Source of the DNA: Algoriphagus halophilus
Lineage (GTDB): Bacteria; Bacteroidota; Bacteroidia; Cytophagales; Cyclobacteriaceae
DNA: 64,000 bases
Direction: 5' to 3'
Assembly (NCBI RefSeq): GCF_900129785.1
Contig: NZ_FSRC01000001.1
Location: 434,001 to 498,000 of the forward strand
The notes under the pieces are model-generated. The model was not told where the DNA came from. It saw nothing but the letters and a program-made list of their open reading frames with translations, and ran no database searches. The translations under genes and the position numbers were made by a program. This document shows positions 16,264-23,887 of this stretch, piece by piece (the first letter of the stretch is position 1; the number at the start of each line of letters is the position of its first letter).

Positions 16264-16295
16264 TTTTAGAATCCGAATTTTAAACGGTACCTTTG
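16264..16295 (+). promoter_or_regulatory. promoter of ahcY
   Basis: An exact TAnnTTTG box (TACCTTTG) lies at 16288-16295, with TTTT at 16264-16267 about 20 nt upstream. It begins immediately downstream of birA and predicts a start near 16302. That excludes the in-frame TTG at 16293 as the ahcY start and supports the ATG at 16338. Confidence 0.6.
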
Positions 16296-16337
16296 CCCGA
16301 GTTTTTAAAAGAATTTAATTCGTTAACTATCAATATT

Positions 16338-17657
16338 ATGTCAGAAACTAAATCTGAAAAATACGTAAAGTACAAGGTTAAAGATATTTCTTTAGCTGAG
16401 TGGGGAAGAAAAGAAATCAAATTAGCGGAAGCTGAAATGCCAGGATTGATGGCTCTTCGCGAAGAATTTGGAGCATCCAAGCCATTGAAAAATGCGAGAA
16501 TTGCAGGATGTCTACACATGACAATTCAAACTGCAGTATTGATAGAGACCTTAGTGGAGTTAGGGGCAGAGGTTACTTGGTCTTCTTGTAATATTTTTTC
16601 TACACAGGATCATGCTGCTGCTGCTATTGCTGCTGCAGGGATTTCAGTTTATGCATGGAAAGGCTTAACCGAGGAAGAATTTGATTGGTGTATCGAGCAA
16701 ACCTTGTTCTTTGGCGAAGATCGTAAGCCTCTAAATATGATTTTGGATGATGGAGGTGATTTGACCAATATGGTGTTGGATCAGTATCCTGAATTGGTTG
16801 CTGGAATCAAAGGTCTTTCTGAGGAGACTACTACTGGCGTTCATAGATTATATGAAAGAATGAAGAATGGAACGCTTCCTATGCCAGCGATCAACGTAAA
16901 CGATTCTGTTACCAAGTCTAAGTTTGATAATAAATATGGTTGTAAAGAGTCTTTAGTTGATGCGATCAGAAGAGCAACCGATGTGATGATGGCAGGTAAA
17001 GTCGCTGTTGTTGCTGGATATGGTGATGTAGGTAAAGGTTCTGCGGCTTCTCTAAGAGGTGCTGGTGCAAGAGTAATTGTTACTGAAATTGATCCAATTT
17101 GTGCGCTTCAAGCTGCAATGGATGGTTATGCTGTCAAGAAAATGGTGGATGCTGTGAAAGAAGCAGACATCATTGTTACTGCTACTGGTAACAAAGACAT
17201 TCTTTCTGAAGAGCATTTCAAAGGGATGAAGGATAAGGCAATTGTTTGTAACATCGGCCATTTTGACAATGAAATTGACATGGCTTGGTTGAATAAGAAT
17301 TACGGTCATACTAAAAATGTCATCAAGCCTCAGGTCGATTTATATGATTTAGATGGTAAAGAAATCATTGTATTGGCGGAAGGTAGATTGGTGAATTTAG
17401 GTTGTGCCACAGGACACCCTTCCTTTGTGATGTCAAACTCCTTTACTAACCAGACTTTGGCACAACTTGAATTATGGCAAAATAGTGAAGACTATAAGCC
17501 TGGAGTATATGTGCTTCCAAAGCATTTGGATGAAAAAGTTGCAGCCTTGCACTTGGCAAAACTAGGAGTTGAACTTGAAACTCTTTCTCAAGAACAAGCT
17601 GAATATATCGGTGTGACGGTAGAAGGACCATTCAAGCCGGAATACTACAGATATTAA
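16338..17657 (+). CDS. ahcY: adenosylhomocysteinase (EC 3.13.2.1)
   Basis: 439 aa from ATG 16338. The enzyme reversibly splits S-adenosylhomocysteine to adenosine and homocysteine in the activated-methyl cycle, using bound NAD. Visible landmarks are [15 protein letters not shown] and [18 protein letters not shown] near the N-terminus, [17 protein letters not shown], the NAD-binding loop [20 protein letters not shown] and the C-terminal KPEYYRY that ends nearly all family members. No ~40-residue insertion typical of eukaryotic/proteobacterial long forms is obvious. It is a single-gene unit with its own promoter and terminator. Confidence 0.98.
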   Translation: MSETKSEKYVKYKVKDISLAEWGRKEIKLAEAEMPGLMALREEFGASKPLKNARIAGCLHMTIQTAVLIETLVELGAEVTWSSCNIFSTQDHAAAAIAAAGISVYAWKGLTEEEFDWCIEQTLFFGEDRKPLNMILDDGGDLTNMVLDQYPELVAGIKGLSEETTTGVHRLYERMKNGTLPMPAINVNDSVTKSKFDNKYGCKESLVDAIRRATDVMMAGKVAVVAGYGDVGKGSAASLRGAGARVIVTEIDPICALQAAMDGYAVKKMVDAVKEADIIVTATGNKDILSEEHFKGMKDKAIVCNIGHFDNEIDMAWLNKNYGHTKNVIKPQVDLYDLDGKEIIVLAEGRLVNLGCATGHPSFVMSNSFTNQTLAQLELWQNSEDYKPGVYVLPKHLDEKVAALHLAKLGVELETLSQEQAEYIGVTVEGPFKPEYYRY

Positions 17658-17676
17658 TCAACGATTGATATAAATG

Positions 17677-17705
17677 AAAAGGCAGCCCTAGGGCTGCCTT
17701 TTTTT
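17677..17705. terminator. terminator after ahcY, also usable from the minus side
   Basis: Stem AAAAGGCAGCCC (17677-17688) / GGGCTGCCTTTT (17691-17702) with a 2-nt centre, followed by T to 17705. It abuts the stop codon of the convergent lipoprotein gene. Confidence 0.88.
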
Positions 17706-18510
17706 ATGGGTTCAAGAGCAGGGATCTTCCATCGGGTAGTATAACATTTGCTGCCACATTGCAGGAATCCAATAATTCATATTGAAGTTGATAGGTAACA
17801 TTTTTGGATGCTCCCCGGCTAATACTCCAAACTTCAGACCCTGCTACGGGTACCAATTTGTTTTCCTGGAAGCAGGAAGAAAGCATCAACCTATCAAATG
17901 GGATTTCGATGTTGAAATCCCTTCCTGCCGGATTCACCCCATGGAGGTTTCCTCCGGAGATAAAGCCAATGGCATCGGAAATTGTCGAACCCCCTGAATG
18001 CTTAATGTCGCCCGAGAAGACATGGGTCAATTTTTTCTCTGAGGTGATGGTTAAGGGATTAAAGTTTTCAATGATTTGATTGGAGCTTTCCTTTTTAAAG
18101 TTCCGGATCCCTCTGATACTACTTCCATTGAAGGAATAATCGTCATACTCTAGAGCCCATGAGGCGGAGTTACTTTCTGAAAGTGCATATTCCAGCACGA
18201 TTTTCCCGGATCTTTTATCATTTCCAGCCTGTTGACACTCACTTTCTGGATCAAAATTCAACCATACTTTTCTTGTATCCTCTTCCACCAATAATTCTGG
18301 ACAGCCTGGTAGCGTATTGGTCGTATCCATCCCTTGGTATTCATCAAATGAAAGTAAGGCAAAGTATAAACTCTCGCTCCAAGCAGTGCTGAGATCAAAA
18401 AGCTGATTGGCCTCTGTGGGCAAATCTGTGTGAATAACCTTATCGGCATCTTCCTGACAGGAACCGAATGCCATACTTAAAAGGATCAGGAAAAAGTTGA
18501 ATCTTTTCAT
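17704..18510 (-). CDS. lipoprotein of unknown function
   Basis: 268 aa with a lipobox MAFGSC (Cys 19) after a hydrophobic stretch; the mature part starts QEDADK. The body is beta-rich with acidic and Ser/Asn-rich loops and several Cys (around residues 69, 90, 217 and 249), some possibly disulphide-bonded. Features include GKIVLEYALSES, DYSFNGSSIRGIRNF and a C-terminal NVILPDGRSLLL strand. The pattern resembles Bacteroidota lipoproteins that measure or bind surface ligands, but I recognise no family. It converges with ahcY and is divergent from the dienoyl-CoA-reductase-like gene. Confidence 0.78.
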   Translation of the reverse strand: MKRFNFFLILLSMAFGSCQEDADKVIHTDLPTEANQLFDLSTAWSESLYFALLSFDEYQGMDTTNTLPGCPELLVEEDTRKVWLNFDPESECQQAGNDKRSGKIVLEYALSESNSASWALEYDDYSFNGSSIRGIRNFKKESSNQIIENFNPLTITSEKKLTHVFSGDIKHSGGSTISDAIGFISGGNLHGVNPAGRDFNIEIPFDRLMLSSCFQENKLVPVAGSEVWSISRGASKNVTYQLQYELLDSCNVAANVILPDGRSLLLNP

Positions 18511-18613
18511 GCGTAAACTACTGCTGTAAAATTAGAATCTTTTTGCGAACAATTCTTCCTTTCAATTACTAGGCCGAATGCCTATCTTGGGTAGGAATGA
18601 ATCCAAAATAAGT

Positions 18614-19486
18614 ATGAATTATTTAGATGGCATGCTCAAAGAAGGAGCCTTAAAAGGAAAGAATATTCTCATTACAGGAGGAGGAACTGGATTGGGGAAA
18701 TCAATGGGAGAGTATTTTTTGGAATTAGGGGCGAATCTGGTGATTACTTCGAGAAAGCTGGAGATACTTCAGGAAACTGCAAATGAAATGATGTCTCAAA
18801 AAGGAGGGAAGGTAATTCCTTTGGCTTGTGATGTCCGGGATATTGAACAGGTTGAAGCCATGTGGACTGCTGCATTGGTAGAACTGGGGCAGATCGATGT
18901 GGTCTTAAACAATGCCGCAGGAAATTTTATCAGCCCCACAGAAAGGTTGTCAACCAACGCATTTAATACCGTATTGGATATTGTACTGAAAGGCACCTCT
19001 CAAGTGACTTTAACAGCAGGAAAAAGTTGGATTGAGCGTAAGCAAAAAGGAGCATTCTTGAATATTGTGACCACTTATGCCTGGACAGGTTCCGGTTATG
19101 TTGTTCCATCCGCAGCAGCAAAAGCAGGAGTTCTAGCTTTGACGAGATCTTTGGCGGTGGAATGGGCAAAGTATGGAATCCGCTCCAATGCCATTGCCCC
19201 TGGCCCATTTCCGACAGAAGGAGCTTGGAGTAGGTTGTTGCCTGGTGATTTGGTAAAGAAATTTGATCCCGCTAAAAAAGTGCCTGTTGGTAGAGTGGGA
19301 GAACATCAGGAGTTAGCCAATTTAGCAGCTTATTTAGTTTCTGATTTTTCGTCTTATGTCAATGGGGAGGTAATCACCATTGATGGTGGTGAGTGGCTAA
19401 AAGGTGCAGGGGAGTTTAATAATTTGGACCAAATCCCTGAGGAAATGTGGGACATGATGGAAGTGTCAAGAGGAAAAAAGCACTAA
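18614..19486 (+). CDS. SDR oxidoreductase, 2,4-dienoyl-CoA reductase type
   Basis: 290 aa from ATG 18614; an upstream ATG at 18578 adds 12 polar residues and is less likely. Rossmann NADP-binding loop TGGGTGLG (21-28), then LNNAAGNFISPTERLS. The usual YxxxK is replaced by the arrangement of mitochondrial 2,4-dienoyl-CoA reductase: TTYAWTGSGYVVPSAAAKAG, with Tyr, Ser (+11) and Lys (+15) in the spacing of that enzyme. The C-terminus GEFNNLDQIPEEMWD also resembles it. The likely reaction is NADPH reduction of 2,4-dienoyl-CoA during beta-oxidation of unsaturated fatty acids. It is a lone gene with no beta-oxidation neighbours. Confidence 0.88.
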   Translation: MNYLDGMLKEGALKGKNILITGGGTGLGKSMGEYFLELGANLVITSRKLEILQETANEMMSQKGGKVIPLACDVRDIEQVEAMWTAALVELGQIDVVLNNAAGNFISPTERLSTNAFNTVLDIVLKGTSQVTLTAGKSWIERKQKGAFLNIVTTYAWTGSGYVVPSAAAKAGVLALTRSLAVEWAKYGIRSNAIAPGPFPTEGAWSRLLPGDLVKKFDPAKKVPVGRVGEHQELANLAAYLVSDFSSYVNGEVITIDGGEWLKGAGEFNNLDQIPEEMWDMMEVSRGKKH

Positions 19487-19511
19487 GCCCCAAAGTGATT
19501 TGGGGCTATTT
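19486..19511. terminator. hairpin between the SDR and PAS genes
   Basis: Stem AGCCCCAAA (19486-19494) / TTTGGGGCT (19499-19507), loop GTGA. The T tail on the plus side is short and A-interrupted. On the minus side the U-run begins a few bases later, inside the SDR 3' end. Confidence 0.7.
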
Positions 19512-19528
19512 AAAATCCAAATGGAAAA

Positions 19529-20605
19529 TCAGGAACTCTTAAGTTCTCTTTGAATAGATGAAAGAGAGTCTGAATCCTTTTCAAAATTTTTATTTTGATT
19601 AACGGACTCTTTGATACTTTTTTTCAATGCTTGATCAAGTTGAACCGTTTCTTTTTTGATGATGTCCAATATGCGCTTGGACTCTATTGATTGCTGTTCG
19701 ATATCCAAAATATCAATTAGTCCTAAGATATTGGCCACTCTAGCACGAAGGGTGTGGGATTGCTGGAATGCCAATTCTTTCAAAAAATATTGGTGTTCCT
19801 TCATCCAAAGATCCTGTTTTTTCTTTTCTGTAATATCCAAAATAATTCCTTGCACTTTTTTAGGCATTCCTTCCATGGTCCATTGGATGGTTTTTCCGAA
19901 AGCGATTACCCATATGGTCTGATTTCTTTTAGAGACTAACCTAAACTCTTTTTTAAATGGGATACTTCCTGGGGATTTAAAATGAAGGGTTAGTTCTTGA
20001 GTTAATAATCGATAATCTTCCTGATGGATGTGTTTCTCCCAAGAAATTTTGCCTTTCGTTTCTATTTCTTCCTCCGAGTACCCTAAGGTTTGGGCTAGAC
20101 CAGAGCTAATGGTATTTACTTTTTCAAAAGGGTTGAATTCCCAAAAGCCCAATAATTTATCTTCCAAAAGGGTGTCGATAATTTCAGAGGAAGATTCTTC
20201 ACTATCCATAAAATCTCCCAACCTTATATTGTATGGCTTAACGGGATCTACAGGGTGACCAATCCCTAAACAGGTTCCAAAATCCTCTGAAATGAAAAAA
20301 AACTCCCATTTGGTTTTTATTAAATTTCCGGATGGATAGTTAATTTTCTGAAGATCTACCAGAAATGATTGCTGATGATGATGCCAAGCTTTTATTCTAT
20401 TATTTTCATACTTTATCCAATCTGAAGAGAGGAAACAGTCAGCAAAATGAACTGGTTTTTCGGTTTTGTCAAAAAGTGATGGAATAGGTCCAATGCCTGA
20501 ATCAGAACTTAGAACTAAGCCAGTCTTATCCATGGTCACCTGCATGAAATACTCAGAAGTGATGGCTGCTTGTGCTAATAGTTCTAAAGCTTTGACCTCG
20601 TTCAT
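19529..20605 (-). CDS. PAS sensor protein with dimerisation (HisKA-like) helix pair but no kinase domain
   Basis: 358 aa, cytoplasmic. Residues ~1-130 form a divergent PAS-like region. A clear PAS/PAC domain spans ~140-262 (GFWEFNPFEKVNTISSGLAQ, then the PAC-type end VQGIILDITEKKKQD). It is followed by SHTLRARVANILGLIDIL, which matches the first helix of a HisKA dimerisation domain including the H-box His. Only ~70 residues follow, so the HATPase domain is entirely absent and no frame continues it downstream. It may scaffold or receive phosphoryl groups in trans, or be a truncated kinase. It is divergent from the HD-domain gene, 70 bp away. Confidence 0.85.
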   Translation of the reverse strand: MNEVKALELLAQAAITSEYFMQVTMDKTGLVLSSDSGIGPIPSLFDKTEKPVHFADCFLSSDWIKYENNRIKAWHHHQQSFLVDLQKINYPSGNLIKTKWEFFFISEDFGTCLGIGHPVDPVKPYNIRLGDFMDSEESSSEIIDTLLEDKLLGFWEFNPFEKVNTISSGLAQTLGYSEEEIETKGKISWEKHIHQEDYRLLTQELTLHFKSPGSIPFKKEFRLVSKRNQTIWVIAFGKTIQWTMEGMPKKVQGIILDITEKKKQDLWMKEHQYFLKELAFQQSHTLRARVANILGLIDILDIEQQSIESKRILDIIKKETVQLDQALKKSIKESVNQNKNFEKDSDSLSSIQRELKSS

Positions 20606-20665
20606 TTATAAAATTAACCAATTTTGCATCTAATTACATAAAATATAATTTAAAATACAAAAAAA

Positions 20666-20673
20666 TATATTTG
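20666..20673 (+). promoter_or_regulatory. candidate -7 box of the HD-domain gene
   Basis: TATATTTG fits TAnnTTTG but ends 2 nt before the ATG at 20676. If real, transcription starts within the first codons and the ATG at 20742 (MSNEEALALL) would be the true start. The -33 region is a poor match. Confidence 0.3.
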
Positions 20674-20675
20674 AA

Positions 20676-21284
20676 ATGAATCAAGAGTCATTGAATTTAA
20701 ATAGAAATAGTTTTGGAAATCCTCAAAATGCTGGGAATGCGATGTCAAATGAGGAGGCACTAGCACTTTTGGATGAATGGGTAAAAAATGAAAAATTAAA
20801 AGTTCATATGCTTCAAGTAGGGCATTTAATGAAAAAATTTGCGCAAAGTAAAAACTACCCAGATGAAGTTCAGCATCTCTGGTATTTGGCGGGCTTGCTT
20901 CATGATGCCGATTGGGATCAATGGCCCGATCAGCACTGTAAGAAAATAATTGAAGAATTAGAGTCCAGAAATTTAGATCCAGGAATGATAAGGGCCATCG
21001 CCTCTCATGGACCTCGGTATTTTGGGGTAGAGCCTGAATCTGAAATGGACAAAATGTTGTATGCTTTTGATGAATTAAGTGGATTCGTACATGCTTATTC
21101 TTTGATGCGTCCTACAGGATACGAAGGAATGGAAGTCAAAGGAGTCAAAAAGCGATTGAAGGATAAAACTTTTGCAGCACAAGTGAGTCGGGAAGATATT
21201 CAGGATGCTTCTCAACGTGCAGCTATACCTGTAGAAGATTTAATTCAATTTGTGATCACCCACCAAATTACAGCACTTGAATGA
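20676..21284 (+). CDS. HD-domain phosphohydrolase-like protein
   Basis: 202 aa from ATG 20676, or 180 aa from ATG 20742, where the conserved region begins. HD-superfamily signs are KVHMLQVGHLMKKFA (first His), LAGLLHDADWDQ (HD pair) and a later IASHGPRYFG His. This is the compact form seen in bacterial HD hydrolases related to nucleotide or tRNA-phosphate metabolism; the substrate is not predictable. The first 22 residues are Asn-rich and low in conservation. The gene is divergent from a kinase-less PAS protein and is followed by the DUF2092 gene. Confidence 0.82.
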   Translation: MNQESLNLNRNSFGNPQNAGNAMSNEEALALLDEWVKNEKLKVHMLQVGHLMKKFAQSKNYPDEVQHLWYLAGLLHDADWDQWPDQHCKKIIEELESRNLDPGMIRAIASHGPRYFGVEPESEMDKMLYAFDELSGFVHAYSLMRPTGYEGMEVKGVKKRLKDKTFAAQVSREDIQDASQRAAIPVEDLIQFVITHQITALE

Positions 21285-21353
21285 TTGGAATAATAGAATT
21301 TAATTAAAAGAATTTTTATCTTGATTTTATTTTTCATATTTAAATCAAGTAAT

Positions 21354-22085
21354 ATGTTGAAAAAGTTATGTTTTGGGCTTATGCTTTTACTGGTTTTTGA
21401 AATCGCTAAAGCTCAAGAGAAAAGCATAGATACCACTGCGGTCATTATCTTAGATAGGATGAGTTCTATCTTCGGAGAGTTAAATAGTTTGGGATTTACA
21501 TCCAGCGTATCAAAGGATGTAGTATATGCAGAGGATTTTTTCATCAAGGTTTTTTCAAGTAGCGAGGTAAAAATTAAGGGTCCTAATAAACTTTCGGCCC
21601 GGATTCACGGGGAAAATAAAGAGGATTTATATTCCTATAATGGGGAGCAGGTCATTTATTATTCCTACCAAAATAATATCTATACCGTAGCAGATGCTCC
21701 AGATAATTTGATCGAAACCATTGATTGGTTATATACCGATTTTGGGATTGAATTAACAACAGCCGACTTTTTATACCCTAGCTTTTCCAAAGACTTTACT
21801 GAACAGATGGATTATGTGGAATTTTTGGGAATTGCTCTGGTAGATGGAAAGCGAGCTTTTCATATTGCGGGAAGCAATGAGTCGATTACTGTACAACTAT
21901 GGATTTCTGATGATTCTTATTTTCTGCCCATCAAAACACTCATTACCTATTTTGATGGGCCTTATGCGAATCAGCATGAAACGGACTTCTCGGATTGGGA
22001 AATCAATCAAGATTATCCGGATTCCATATTTGAATTTTCTCCCCCACCAAGTGCAAAACAAATTACCTGGATGAGCCAGAACTGA
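21354..22085 (+). CDS. DUF2092-family periplasmic protein
   Basis: 243 aa from ATG 21354; the frame upstream begins only at a TTG. Signal peptide MLKKLCFGLMLLLVFEIAKA, cleaved before QEK. The mature part matches the LolA/LppX-like DUF2092 fold: ILDRMSSIFGELNSLGFTSS, the outer-lipid-binding-style strand VKIKGPNKLSARIHGE, GEQVIYYSYQNNIYTVADAP and a C-terminal DYPDSIFEFSPPPSA. Members are predicted to bind lipid or a hydrophobic ligand in the periplasm. It ends 20 bp before the DUF6515 gene, so the two are probably one transcription unit. Confidence 0.85.
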   Translation: MLKKLCFGLMLLLVFEIAKAQEKSIDTTAVIILDRMSSIFGELNSLGFTSSVSKDVVYAEDFFIKVFSSSEVKIKGPNKLSARIHGENKEDLYSYNGEQVIYYSYQNNIYTVADAPDNLIETIDWLYTDFGIELTTADFLYPSFSKDFTEQMDYVEFLGIALVDGKRAFHIAGSNESITVQLWISDDSYFLPIKTLITYFDGPYANQHETDFSDWEINQDYPDSIFEFSPPPSAKQITWMSQN

Positions 22086-22105
22086 TTAGTTAACGAAATT
22101 GAGCA

Positions 22106-23119
22106 ATGGAAAAGTTAAGCATTAAATTTTTGATCCTGGGTTTTGGGTTGATGGGTATGATATTCATTTCCGACTTAGCCCAGGCGCAAAGAATGAGAGC
22201 AGGAGCGGGTAGAGCTGGTGCAAGACCGGCTACCACGCGACAAGCTCCATCTAGACAGATGAGTAGGCCACCATCAAGACCTTCCACTAGGCCTGCTACA
22301 AGACCTACAACAAGACCTACTACGCGTCCTTCTTCAAGGCCTTCTATGAATACCCGGGATAATACCCGTCCAAAAAATTCCAGTTCACGGCCCACCTTAA
22401 ATGGAGGAGCAAACAAAGTAACAAGGGACAGAACCAATACTAGTAAGGTGTCCAATATTCGAAATAACTCTTCAACTAATCGAGGAGGAGGTAATCGAAA
22501 TATCGTAAACAACAATATTACCATCAATAGGAACAATGTCAATGTCCGAAATAATCATGTTCGGAATTACCGTCCATACAGACCTCCCTATAGACCTTAT
22601 CCTAGGCCTCCCTATATCTGGGGTGGATACGGGTTTAGTTGGTTTAGACCCTATTATTACCATCCCTACAGCCCCTATTATTGGGGACCAGTTTGGCATC
22701 CATGGGGATTTTTTGTAGCTGCATTGGCTACTACCGCAATCATAGTCTCCATTGAAAATCAGGATTACAATTATGATGAAGGGGTGTTTTATGTGGAAAC
22801 GGATGATGGATATGTAGTAGTGGAAGCTCCTCAAGGGGCGACTGTGAAAGTGATCCCTAAAGAATCAAAAGAGGTAGAAGTGAGTCCGACCGTAAACAAC
22901 TATTATTATGGTGGCACCTTTTATGAAAAAAGTGATGGTGGCTATACGGTAGTTCCACCCCCAGCAGGTGCAGTGGTGGATGCTTTACCCGAAGGAGGGG
23001 AAGAGGTGAAAGTCGGAGATCAGACGTATGTCAAAATAGGTGATACGTATTATATGCCTGTCCAAGAAGATGGAAAAGATATGTATGAAATAGTGCAGGT
23101 TGAAGAAGTGGAGGGTTGA
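22106..23119 (+). CDS. DUF6515-type repeat-rich secreted protein
   Basis: 337 aa with a signal peptide (~1-28, ends AQA). Then comes an unusual basic low-complexity region: ~45-82 is built from Arg-Pro-Thr/Ser triplets, ~100-150 is Asn/Arg-rich and ~150-195 is Tyr/Pro/Trp-rich. A single hydrophobic helix (FFVAALATTAIIVSI) follows near residue 205. The C-terminal ~120 residues hold two copies of a beta module: GVFYVETDDGYVVVEAPQGA, and GTFYEKSDGGYTVVPPPAGA with a third partial GDTYYMPV. Probably an envelope-anchored protein whose basic tract binds polyanion. Function unknown; it follows DUF2092 closely. Confidence 0.85.
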   Translation: MEKLSIKFLILGFGLMGMIFISDLAQAQRMRAGAGRAGARPATTRQAPSRQMSRPPSRPSTRPATRPTTRPTTRPSSRPSMNTRDNTRPKNSSSRPTLNGGANKVTRDRTNTSKVSNIRNNSSTNRGGGNRNIVNNNITINRNNVNVRNNHVRNYRPYRPPYRPYPRPPYIWGGYGFSWFRPYYYHPYSPYYWGPVWHPWGFFVAALATTAIIVSIENQDYNYDEGVFYVETDDGYVVVEAPQGATVKVIPKESKEVEVSPTVNNYYYGGTFYEKSDGGYTVVPPPAGAVVDALPEGGEEVKVGDQTYVKIGDTYYMPVQEDGKDMYEIVQVEEVEG

Positions 23120-23137
23120 ACTTGATTTAATGAAATT

Positions 23138-23174
23138 AAAAAGGGCCTTGATTCTTCAAGGCCCTTATTTTTTA
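23138..23174. terminator. bidirectional terminator after DUF6515
   Basis: Perfect 11-bp stem AAGGGCCTTGA (23141-23151) / TCAAGGCCCTT (23156-23166), loop TTCT, with A-rich left and T-rich right flanks. It reaches the stop codon of the convergent DUF4494 gene. Confidence 0.92.
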
Positions 23175-23672
23175 TTCTTCAGTTCCCTGAACTTCAGAGA
23201 GTGGTTTGAAATTTCCTTCCGGCAATTGTTCCGCTATCTCATCTTTCTCATAAGGGAACACCTCTACAATTGGGCTTTCCACAATATCAGGAACTCTAAA
23301 GCTTACCAACATATTGTTTAAGCTTTCTTGAATTCTATCATAAGCTTCTTTGACATCCGAGGCCGTCACAATCATGTATTGAGTGACCTTTTTCTCCTTA
23401 CCGCTCTCTCCATCAGAAACTAGATAGGACACTTTACATTTATACCAGATATCGGCATCTTCGAAGAAAAAGACATCCACAATGTTACTTTTGCTTAAGC
23501 TGGTAACCTGGAAATCGCCTCTAATTTGAGAGCCAAGACGGTCATATATTATTGCTTCCGCTTCTGTGAATGATACAGCATCTACCAAATACTGTTCAGA
23601 GATGTTTTTTAACAACCCTTCTTCATTCTCCTTCGCATATTTTACTTTACACAAAAACCAAGTTCTCATCAT
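23172..23672 (-). CDS. DUF4494 family protein
   Basis: 166 aa, cytoplasmic. Begins M(M)RTWFLCKVKYAKENEEG, the family hallmark. Two short beta-alpha repeats follow, FTEAEAIIYDRLGSQIRGDF and IVTASDVKEAYDRIQESL, each with an acidic/aromatic motif. DUF4494 is restricted to Bacteroidota and has no known role. Two tandem ATGs (23672 and 23669) are equally plausible starts. The upstream 215-bp region, shared with the divergent patatin gene, carries an inverted repeat. Confidence 0.9.
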   Translation of the reverse strand: MMRTWFLCKVKYAKENEEGLLKNISEQYLVDAVSFTEAEAIIYDRLGSQIRGDFQVTSLSKSNIVDVFFFEDADIWYKCKVSYLVSDGESGKEKKVTQYMIVTASDVKEAYDRIQESLNNMLVSFRVPDIVESPIVEVFPYEKDEIAEQLPEGNFKPLSEVQGTEE

Positions 23673-23696
23673 TCATTATTTTGAAGTGTGAATCTA

Positions 23697-23725
23697 AATC
23701 TTATCATTTGAACAACCATAAGATT
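23697..23725. repeat. inverted repeat in the DUF4494/patatin divergent region
   Basis: AATCTTAT (23697-23704) and ATAAGATT (23718-23725) are perfect inverted copies with a 13-nt spacer. They sit 25-53 bp upstream of the DUF4494 start. They could bind a dimeric regulator or be chance in AT-rich DNA. Confidence 0.35.
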
Positions 23726-23887
23726 CATGTTAAAAGTACTTTCTGTTTATTTCGGTTTTTAATTAAATGATTGAGAATAAATGATATACCATTTGAAATT
23801 TTTTTAATCTAGATTTTAAGTTTTCCTTTTCCTGCGGAATTGGTTCAGGTTTGATAAAAGCTGTAAATTGAAAACAAATAGTAAAGT

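Noticed and set aside
22240..22350. Short tandem repeats that could be taken for a CRISPR array
   Set aside because: They are in-frame Arg-Pro-Thr/Ser codons with no unique spacers.
22090..22542. 150-codon minus-strand ORF with a Leu/Val/Gly-rich repeat
   Set aside because: It is the mirror of the Arg-Pro-Thr repeat region of the DUF6515 gene; the apparent membrane protein is a product of the repeat.
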